A DNA stretch of 12,378 nucleotides, taken from Candidatus Altimarinota bacterium. GTDB taxonomy: Bacteria > Patescibacteriota > Gracilibacteria > UBA4473. Positions 1 to 5,737 of this stretch are shown here, one piece after another. The notes under the pieces are model-generated. The model searched no databases. It was given only the letters and a program-made list of their open reading frames with translations, and was not told the DNA's origin. The first letter of the stretch is position 1. Every line of letters begins with the position of its first letter. Position numbers and translations under genes: made by a program. Where the stretch lies: assembly GCA_020629095.1 (NCBI GenBank), contig JAHDDZ010000007.1:7094-19471 (forward strand). Reading direction: 5' to 3'.

Positions 1-1592
1 GCCCATGGCATCATGTGCGGTAAAACAGTTTTCTCTGTCTCTTTTTTGTTTTTGTCCCCTGGGTTTAGCCACTCAAAGTTCCCCTCGCCCGATAGCAGCT
101 GCACACCCTGCATCAAAACAGGAATCCCTACTGCCACAGTGGCATATGCCACACCAGCCCACTCCAGACCATTCAATCCATATCCCAACTCGGGCGCAGC
201 CAGGGTCACTGGTGTCTTGCCCTGATACGCATCCAGGTGGTCTCTTTCGGCTTTGCTAGCGCCCTGCAGCACAGATGTTCCATTTGGTTTTTGCACCATT
301 TTTTGCAACGCCACTATACCGCCTTCAGGCTCCCACATAGCGTTTTTCATGGTTGTTGCCATATACATTCGATAGAGCCGCCCGTCTTGAAATGTCGCAT
401 ATTGCACCATTTCTGATATCTCTAATATCAGTTGTTTTTCACGGTCATTGCCGGTGTTTAGCTGCTGCAGACCCGCTGTGTTTGCATCTGCAGTGCGCAC
501 AAATCGATACACCCCCTCCATGTCTTGTTCGGTTATCTCATCATATTTTTCATCTGCCAGCAGCCCAAAAACACGTCTTGTTTGCATCCTATACTCTTCT
601 CCTTTTGACGAATGCACAAAGTCACTCAGGTTCATTTCACTCAGCTCTTTCATTCGCTTTCGCTTTGCCTGCAGAGCTTTTTCGTCTGGGGTGTCGCCCA
701 GGCCAGTCCAGTCCTTGAAAGCATCAAATCGAACCATTATATTCTCTTTTACTTCTGTGCCACTTTCGGCGTGAAACACATCTGTAAACAGCCCCTTGCT
801 GACTGTAAATCCACTCCGCAGCGCCTCGTAGTATAATCGCCCAGCGCCTTGTGCCGCATCGATGATTGGGCTGTCTTCACCAGGCGTCACGGCATTTAAA
901 AACCCAACCCCCATGGGCAACAACATCCCTAGTCGCGCAGACCACATGCTATTATCCCACAGATTATTTCGGCGTTCATAGACGGCCCGAAAACCAGCCA
1001 CATAAATCAAGCTCGAGAGCCCCACCATCGGCACAATATCTCCTTTGTGAAGGATATCATTCCAATTAAAATCACGCCCACTGGCTGCCCAGTTTTCCAT
1101 TTTCTTCCATGCCTTTTGCACGGCGTTGTCTCCTTGTTCTATTTCATCCAGCCACTGCTGAATACTTGCACTCATCTCGGGGTCATCTGTTTGCAGCATC
1201 CAGTCCCAGGTTTCTTGCTCTGTGGTCAAATTGACGCCATATTTTGTCATAGCAAAAGACTGCAGCCGCTGCGCCATTTCGGCATTTACTCGCTTCGAAA
1301 GTGTCTCTACGACTTCTTTTGCCTCCTCTGCGGTAACCTCTGGCTCGCGCGCGCCGTCTTTCAACACCTCTGTTCGCAGCTTAATAGTATCCAGCGAAGT
1401 CGTCGTTTTGACCGCCTCTGCCTTCTCTTCGCCCTGCTCTTGCACCTTCCATCCAACTCGCTCTAGGTCATTCTGTGTTTCGGCAGCGACAGCTTCACGA
1501 TATGCCTCTGGGGCTTTCTGTCGGGCACGCTTTGATGCCTTGATGTAGTCACCAGAGTATTGAAACAGAAACCGATGTGTGGCGTGTTTCAT
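1..1592 (-). CDS. Large uncharacterised protein, N-terminal 530 residues (C-terminus outside window)
   Basis: I do not recognise this protein. The minus-strand frame is open without interruption from an ATG at 1592 to the window edge, so 530 codons are visible and no stop is reached. The start is supported by an ATGA overlap with the stop of the upstream gene, which implies translational coupling. No Shine-Dalgarno sequence precedes it. Residues 15-115 are rich in Glu, Lys and Ala and look helical, possibly coiled coil. Weakly hydrophobic stretches lie near 184-204 and 219-235. A clearer hydrophobic segment lies near 477-500 and could span the membrane. Residues 300-350 are strongly charged. 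No catalytic motif or signal peptide is evident. The coupling to a small membrane protein suggests a shared, envelope-linked role, but this is inference. The open plus-strand frames across this stretch are shadows of the gene. Confidence 0.8.
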   Translation of the reverse strand, partial: MKHATHRFLFQYSGDYIKASKRARQKAPEAYREAVAAETQNDLERVGWKVQEQGEEKAEAVKTTTSLDTIKLRTEVLKDGAREPEVTAEEAKEVVETLSKRVNAEMAQRLQSFAMTKYGVNLTTEQETWDWMLQTDDPEMSASIQQWLDEIEQGDNAVQKAWKKMENWAASGRDFNWNDILHKGDIVPMVGLSSLIYVAGFRAVYERRNNLWDNSMWSARLGMLLPMGVGFLNAVTPGEDSPIIDAAQGAGRLYYEALRSGFTVSKGLFTDVFHAESGTEVKENIMVRFDAFKDWTGLGDTPDEKALQAKRKRMKELSEMNLSDFVHSSKGEEYRMQTRRVFGLLADEKYDEITEQDMEGVYRFVRTADANTAGLQQLNTGNDREKQLILEISEMVQYATFQDGRLYRMYMATTMKNAMWEPEGGIVALQKMVQKPNGTSVLQGASKAERDHLDAYQGKTPVTLAAPELGYGLNGLEWAGVAYATVAVGIPVLMQGVQLLSGEGNFEWLNPGDKNKKETEKTVLPHMMPW

Positions 1593-2050
1593 AGGTAAAA
1601 GAACCGTAAAAGCACGTCTACGAACGAATCTGTGTGCTGCACTTCTGCTATACTTTGCTCTGACAGGCGAGTGCGAAACCAGTCTGGCGGATATTCTCCC
1701 ATCTGCAAAACCAGCTCTGTGCCGCCAGAAAGCAGCAAGTGCAACTGCTGTTTACTTGGGCCATAGAGGAAATAATACCCCTCGATGCTTTCCCACAGCA
1801 GGCCTCTTTGGTCGATGATGATGCCGTCTAGCGTGGCCACAACGGTAGTCGCAGTCGAGTGGTTAAACTGATAAAACAAGTACATTCCGCCAACTACCAG
1901 AAATGCTATGCTCACCATCCAATCGCCTTGTGCTAGTCCCCATATGACAATTCCAACCACCACCAATAAAAAACCAACCAGCCACCACGCCTTTCGCTGG
2001 TGGGTCTTGGCTGAGCTCGCTCTCCACTGCCAGATCGGAGTCATGTCCAT
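1589..2050 (-). CDS. Small two-helix membrane protein, bacterial-PH-like tail (function unknown)
   Basis: This is a 153-residue protein with a short cytoplasmic N-terminus rich in Trp, Arg and Lys. Two adjacent membrane helices follow (about 22-40 and 44-62). The rest is a soluble beta-rich tail (about 66-153) that includes a 'DGIIID' strand. The layout of W-rich head, hairpin of helices and beta tail resembles small membrane proteins common in Patescibacteria and bacterial PH-like domains. That resemblance is from memory and weak. The start at 2050 was chosen because an extended -10 (TGGTATAAT, 2057-2065) places +1 exactly on this ATG. Alternatives at 2056 or 2044 add two residues or remove two. 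A much longer reading frame to 2341 would run through the mutL promoter and gene, so it was not accepted. The stop TGA overlaps the start of the next gene (ATGA). Confidence 0.72.
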   Translation of the reverse strand: MDMTPIWQWRASSAKTHQRKAWWLVGFLLVVVGIVIWGLAQGDWMVSIAFLVVGGMYLFYQFNHSTATTVVATLDGIIIDQRGLLWESIEGYYFLYGPSKQQLHLLLSGGTELVLQMGEYPPDWFRTRLSEQSIAEVQHTDSFVDVLLRFFYL

Positions 2051-2056
2051 CCCCAT

Positions 2057-2065
2057 ATTATACCA
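2057..2065 (-). promoter_or_regulatory. Extended -10 promoter for the two-gene minus operon
   Basis: On the minus strand TGG-TATAAT is a perfect extended -10. Counting from its last T as -7, +1 falls on the A of the ATG at 2050, predicting a leaderless mRNA. No good -35 is seen; the nearest candidate is TGGCAA at 2080-2085, 17 bp upstream. This overlaps the -35 region of the divergent mutL promoter. Confidence 0.65.
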
Positions 2066-2079
2066 CAACCAAAGCGCAT

Positions 2080-2107
2080 TTGCCAGCATTTTGAGGGTGT
2101 GTATAAT
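2080..2107 (+). promoter_or_regulatory. mutL promoter, predicted leaderless
   Basis: TTGCCA (2080-2085), a 16-bp spacer and a perfect TATAAT (2102-2107). With the last T as -7, +1 is position 2114, the A of the mutL start codon, so the transcript would have no 5' leader. Confidence 0.7.
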
Positions 2108-2113
2108 CCCTTC

Positions 2114-3880
2114 ATGAACCGCATTGCCGTATTGCCCCCAGAGGTCCGCGACCAAATTGCCGCCGGAGAAGTCGTTGAGCGCCCCGCCAGCATCATTAAG
2201 GAACTGGTCGAAAACAGCCTTGATGCAGGTGCACAGAACATTTCGGTGACAGTAAAAGCTGGCGGAAAAGAGCTGATAATTATACAAGATGACGGCCATG
2301 GTATGACCGAAAATGACGCACAACTGAGCCTGCAACGGCACGCCACAAGTAAGATCAGTACCATAAATGACCTGTTTTCAGTCGGTACATACGGCTTCCG
2401 CGGCGAGGCACTGGCAGCCATCAGTTCGGTCAGCACGCTGGCATTAACCACCAAAACGGCAGACGCCGAAACCGGCACCAAACTGACAGTCAAAAGTGGC
2501 CACAAAAGCAGCCCTGAAGCGGCCCCCTGCAATGTCGGTACGCACATTTCTGTTGAAAATTTATTTGATGCGACGCCCGCCCGCAAGCAATATTTAAAGT
2601 CAGATGAGGCGGAATATCGAGCGGTTTATCGCACTATTTCAGAGCTCGCGTTGGCGTTTCCGTCTGTTAGTTTTTCTCTCTACAAAGGCGAAAAACGCAC
2701 ACTGCACCTGCCACTAGCAGCCCAAAACGAAGACCGTACCAAACAGGTTTTTGCGCGTTTCAGCGGCAACTTGTTGCCGGTGCTGCACACCGCGCCAGGC
2801 CTTTCTATCAGCGGTATGGTAGCCACGCCCGACAGCGTAACTGGCACGCGCGGCTGGCAATATTTACTGGTGAATGGCCGCCCTGTCAGCGACCCAAAAC
2901 TAATTGGAGCCGTTCGCAGAGCGATGATTTCATCTGTCGGACTCGAAAAACACCTGCACCCCGCGTTTGTGCTGCGGCTGCAAATCGACCCGATTTTGGT
3001 CGATGTCAACGTGCATCCGCGCAAGAGCGAGGTCAAATTTGCTGAACCTCGAGACGTCTATGGTTCCGTGATTTCTGCTGTCACAAACACCCTCCAAAAC
3101 CACTCTCAGAACATGTTTTCAGGTTCACAAATGCCACATTTACCTGTTCCAAATTACACTACAAAAAAGCCAAAAGACACTTCGTTTTCGTTTCCGCAGG
3201 CCAGCTTTTCAGAGCGACACAGCCAGCGAAATACTCCCAGTTTATTGGCACAGACAGCTCATTTTCATAGCACAGACGAGCTAGCAAAAACTCCATCGCA
3301 AAGCGGTCAATTTCGGTTTTTGGCGCAGGTTGATAACCAGCTGCTAGTGGCTGATGGGGGCGACGCGATGTACATTTTTGACCAGCACGCGCTGCACGAG
3401 CGGCAGCGGTTTGAGGTGCTACTAAAGCAGCATGAAAGCAAATCAATCACAACACAGGCGCTGCTTGTGCCGCTTGAATTATCCCTTTCCGAAACTGAGA
3501 AAAGCACCCTTGATGAGCATTTTGAGCAGATTGCTGCACTTGGTTTTGTGGTGAAGACAGGTGGTAAAAAGACCTTGCTGAAGAGCGTTCCGCAGATAGT
3601 GCAGACAAAAAAACCAGATGAGCTATTGCTTGATACGCTGCACGCACTGGCGACTGAAAGCCAGTCACAGACCAGTCTGGAGGCGGTTATCCGGCAGATA
3701 ATCGAGACACGGGCCTGCCGCGGTTCTGTCATGTTTGGCCACCCAATGACCGCCGCAGAAGCGCAAGCGCTGCTCGATTCTTTTGCCAAAACTGAGTACC
3801 CAGACCTGTGCCCACACGGGCGGCCAAACTTTTATACGATCGCCAAAAGTGACCTCATGAAGCACTTTCACCGGGCATAG
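2114..3880 (+). CDS. mutL: DNA mismatch repair protein MutL (endonuclease type)
   Basis: MutL is the ATP-driven mediator of mismatch repair that links MutS to downstream steps. This 588-residue protein has the N-terminal GHKL ATPase with all motifs intact: E30 and N34 in KELVENSLDAGA, DDGHGM at 59-64, RHATSK near 75-80 and YGFRGEAL at 93-100. The ATPase/transducer region runs to about residue 330 and is followed by a Ser/Gln/His-rich linker. The C-terminal dimerisation domain carries DQHA(x)2E(x)4E starting at D423 plus CPHGRP near the end. That is the metal-dependent nicking site found in MutL of bacteria lacking MutH. The ATG at 2114 is chosen over a GTG at 2099 because the latter would sit in the -10 region and is not conserved in the family. 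The TAG stop directly abuts the stop of the convergent gene. Confidence 0.97.
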   Translation: MNRIAVLPPEVRDQIAAGEVVERPASIIKELVENSLDAGAQNISVTVKAGGKELIIIQDDGHGMTENDAQLSLQRHATSKISTINDLFSVGTYGFRGEALAAISSVSTLALTTKTADAETGTKLTVKSGHKSSPEAAPCNVGTHISVENLFDATPARKQYLKSDEAEYRAVYRTISELALAFPSVSFSLYKGEKRTLHLPLAAQNEDRTKQVFARFSGNLLPVLHTAPGLSISGMVATPDSVTGTRGWQYLLVNGRPVSDPKLIGAVRRAMISSVGLEKHLHPAFVLRLQIDPILVDVNVHPRKSEVKFAEPRDVYGSVISAVTNTLQNHSQNMFSGSQMPHLPVPNYTTKKPKDTSFSFPQASFSERHSQRNTPSLLAQTAHFHSTDELAKTPSQSGQFRFLAQVDNQLLVADGGDAMYIFDQHALHERQRFEVLLKQHESKSITTQALLVPLELSLSETEKSTLDEHFEQIAALGFVVKTGGKKTLLKSVPQIVQTKKPDELLLDTLHALATESQSQTSLEAVIRQIIETRACRGSVMFGHPMTAAEAQALLDSFAKTEYPDLCPHGRPNFYTIAKSDLMKHFHRA

Positions 3881-5416
3881 CTACGCCTCGCATGTATACT
3901 GCCCATAGAGCTCAGAGCCCATATCCTCTGTGGCATAATTCGACTTTGTGCGCTCTTTATACCAGTCGAGCTGAAAGCTCTCGAGCTTGCCATGTTCATG
4001 GCTCAAGTTGTCACGCCACCAGCGGCACATGTAACCCGCAAAAAGCTCGCGCCGCAATGCATATGCGTTGCTGCTTTCATCGTCCAGTCCGCGTATTAGC
4101 TTTCGCCAGCGGTTTGTCGGAAACTCATCACGCAGCACAGCCGGTCTGGTCGACTCGGGCGGGCGCACTTCTTGGTAAATAAACGACTGCCATACGTCAA
4201 CTGCAGTGCCGCTGACTGTGCGGCCGGGTGCCCGCAGCCACGCGTCTATCAGCGCTGGTTTGTCAAACATACGCCAGTTTTGGTTCAACATCAGCGCCAT
4301 CCCAAACTTTTTGGCTTTCATTGGCAGCAGGTGCTGATATGGCTCACTCCCGCGCCCATCGTTTATGTGCCCCTCTATGTCCCAAATCACTACCATAGAA
4401 ACCAGAGCGATCAGCGCGACACTCAGCGATGCCTTTGCAGCAGAGGCGAAACGCGTGCCCCAATTTACTTCTGGCATCATCATAATCTCGTGCCGCGGCT
4501 CTGTTTTCCAGATGAAACTGGGCAGCAACGGCGCGACTGTCAGCATCCCTACAAACGGAAAAATGCCCAGTGTCATGGCCATGCCAAACCCAAGCTGCAG
4601 ACCAAAGAATCCAAGCGCACCGACCAGTCGTGGCCAGTGGCGATGGAGTTTTATGGGTAAGAAAACCAAAATTGGGCAGATGTATTGCACCGCTAGGGTA
4701 AAGAGCCCCAGCAGTTTCATGAGCCCCTGAGACTGGTAGATGAGGTCGCCCAGCGGCGCCCTAAAACTGTCGAGTGAAAGCGCACGATAGACCGGCGTCA
4801 TGCCATCTGGCGCGGCAAGCCACCACACCTCATTTGACTTCCACCAAACGGCCGATGTATAGATCCAGCAGAGCTGCAGCATATATCCCACCGTGGCGCC
4901 ATTTGCCACCCGAAAGTTGGTTACGCCGCCCAACCAGTCGCCTGTTTTCAGTTTTGCGTCAACAGAAAAAACCTGCTCGAGCGGCAGGAACATCGTCCAA
5001 AAAAGCATGACCCGCAGCATGTTGTCTGCGCCAGAGATAATATAGGGAATGCGCCCAACCCCACTAGCAATGAGCACCCACGCCAGCACAGCGTTCATGC
5101 GAGTCTTAAATCCAACCATCAGCGATGCCCCAACCACCAGCTGCAGCACCCCCATGACATATGCAAAGGTGGTTGTGCGGTTGCCAATATGAATCGTCCA
5201 ATACTCTGGGTGGGGATTCACTGTGTCCCAAAACTCATTTCGCAGCAGGCCGTAGTCACTATAAAGCGCCGGAAGCATCTCCCATTTCATAATGATATCA
5301 AGCATCACCAGCAGCCCCGCGAGCATCCGCCAAAGCGCAATAGACCGCAGGTCAAGCGCAAATACGTCTGTCAGCCTCTCCCACGCACTCCACAGCCAGA
5401 TTCCCCATTTTCCCAT
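3881..5416 (-). CDS. HTTM-domain membrane protein (vitamin K gamma-carboxylase-like)
   Basis: This 511-residue integral membrane protein matches the HTTM family, the bacterial relatives of vitamin K-dependent gamma-carboxylase. It has about eight or nine hydrophobic helices: roughly 26-43, 82-104, 108-128, 132-148, 173-192, 232-255, 263-282, 284-302 and 329-346. Family hallmarks seen are the helix ending MLFWTMFLPLEQVFSVDA (about 137-154) and the NQNWRMFDKP segment after the last helix (378-387). A soluble C-terminal domain of about 160 residues rich in Trp and Arg follows. Most bacterial members have no known substrate, and I cannot claim carboxylase activity. The ATG at 5416 lies 7 nt after a TATAAT. 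Its stop is immediately adjacent to the mutL stop on the other strand, leaving no intergenic base. Confidence 0.8.
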   Translation of the reverse strand: MGKWGIWLWSAWERLTDVFALDLRSIALWRMLAGLLVMLDIIMKWEMLPALYSDYGLLRNEFWDTVNPHPEYWTIHIGNRTTTFAYVMGVLQLVVGASLMVGFKTRMNAVLAWVLIASGVGRIPYIISGADNMLRVMLFWTMFLPLEQVFSVDAKLKTGDWLGGVTNFRVANGATVGYMLQLCWIYTSAVWWKSNEVWWLAAPDGMTPVYRALSLDSFRAPLGDLIYQSQGLMKLLGLFTLAVQYICPILVFLPIKLHRHWPRLVGALGFFGLQLGFGMAMTLGIFPFVGMLTVAPLLPSFIWKTEPRHEIMMMPEVNWGTRFASAAKASLSVALIALVSMVVIWDIEGHINDGRGSEPYQHLLPMKAKKFGMALMLNQNWRMFDKPALIDAWLRAPGRTVSGTAVDVWQSFIYQEVRPPESTRPAVLRDEFPTNRWRKLIRGLDDESSNAYALRRELFAGYMCRWWRDNLSHEHGKLESFQLDWYKERTKSNYATEDMGSELYGQYTCEA

Positions 5417-5423
5417 TCACCCC

Positions 5424-5452
5424 ATTATAAAGCAATAAAGCGCCTATTTCAA
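5424..5452 (-). promoter_or_regulatory. Promoter of the HTTM gene
   Basis: Minus strand: TTGAAA (5447-5452), a 17-bp spacer and TATAAT (5424-5429). Predicted +1 is at 5417 or 5416, so the mRNA is leaderless or has a single leader base. The -35 directly abuts the -35 of the divergent plus-strand promoter. Confidence 0.75.
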
Positions 5453-5480
5453 TTGACATTATTACTCATTAAAGTATAAA
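5453..5480 (+). promoter_or_regulatory. Strong sigma70-type promoter upstream of the candidate RNA
   Basis: TTGACA (5453-5458, perfect), a 16-bp spacer and TATAAA (5475-5480). Predicted +1 is near 5487. No long ORF follows, only a 10-codon ORF and a structured stretch ending in a terminator, so the product is probably a short RNA or a terminated leader. Confidence 0.65.
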
Positions 5481-5490
5481 GAATATACAT

Positions 5491-5523
5491 ATGCAGATTG
5501 CACTTTTCATAGTTGCTGCATGA
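5491..5523 (+). CDS. Possible 10-residue leader peptide (MQIALFIVAA)
   Basis: An ATG four bases after the predicted transcription start opens a short hydrophobic ORF ending in TGA. Its position, between a strong promoter and a structured RNA with a terminator ahead of an operon, fits a leader peptide. There are no runs of one amino-acid codon that would name a signal. An ORF of this size can easily arise by chance, so support is weak. Confidence 0.25.
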   Translation: MQIALFIVAA

Positions 5524-5678
5524 TGCATTATACTTTTACCAGTCGGAAAGGCGAATAGGAGTGGAGCTGCTGCCAAGCCGTGCACCAGGTGCTCCAGCGC
5601 GAGTAGCCGAGTAAAGATGAGTTTGTGCTTGCTTTTGGACACTGAATCTTCTCATTTTGAAAAGCCCCCCCACAACCT

Positions 5679-5702
5679 GAGCCCCCGACTGGCTCTTTTT
5701 TT
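5679..5702 (+). terminator. Intrinsic terminator of the candidate RNA
   Basis: Stem GAGCC (5679-5683) with GGCTC (5691-5695), a 7-nt loop, then seven T (5696-5702). It sits just upstream of the promoter of the following operon. Confidence 0.65.
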
Positions 5703-5703
5703 G

Positions 5704-5731
5704 TTGCGCTTCTCTTTTAGTGGGGCATAAT
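5704..5731 (+). promoter_or_regulatory. Promoter of the 7TM/ligase-peptidase operon, predicted leaderless
   Basis: TTGCGC (5704-5709), a 16-bp spacer and CATAAT (5726-5731). With the last T as -7, +1 is 5738, the A of the start codon, the same geometry as at mutL. It lies immediately after the upstream terminator, so the operon may have both a direct promoter and read-through from the leader RNA. Confidence 0.6.
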
Positions 5732-5737
5732 GAGCAC

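Larger units (their letters stand above)
5487..5702 (+). ncRNA. Candidate structured RNA (small RNA or attenuator leader)
   Basis: A stretch of about 215 nt with its own promoter and intrinsic terminator but no protein-coding content beyond ten codons. CCAGTCGG (5539-5546) is perfectly complementary to CCGACTGG (5685-5692), giving a possible long-range closing stem of 8 bp. Inside are TGGAGC/GCTCCA (5562-5567 with 5591-5596), an alternative GCAC/GTGC hairpin (5582-5592), and pairing of GATGAG near 5616 with CTCATT near 5651. The closing stem shares G5691-G5692 with the terminator hairpin, so the two structures exclude each other, as in an attenuator or riboswitch. A second -10-like TATACT at 5529-5534 could give a shorter form starting near 5538-5541, within the 5' arm. 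I could not match it to 4.5S, 6S, tmRNA or RNase P RNA. Expression is untested. Confidence 0.45.

Noticed and set aside
353..1548. Open plus-strand frames across 353-1548
   Set aside because: They are opposite-strand shadows of the continuous minus-strand gene at 1-1592. They show biased composition and no recognisable domains.
1589..2341. 250-residue version of the two-helix protein starting at 2341
   Set aside because: It would overlap about 230 bp of mutL and its promoter. Residues before the ATG at 2050 read as antisense mutL, and a good -10 lies inside the extension.
5598..5665. Stretch resembling the start of a Ser/Leu tRNA (GTAGCCGAGT) within the candidate RNA
   Set aside because: No acceptor-stem complement, no T-loop GTTCGA and no anticodon stem can be formed downstream.
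5487..5702. Known housekeeping RNA (4.5S/SRP, 6S, tmRNA, RNase P) at the candidate RNA locus
   Set aside because: The SRP loop GGAAGGAAGCAGCC pattern, the tmRNA tRNA-like ends and the RNase P GAGGAAAGTCC core are all absent. The 6S layout cannot be excluded but is not evident.
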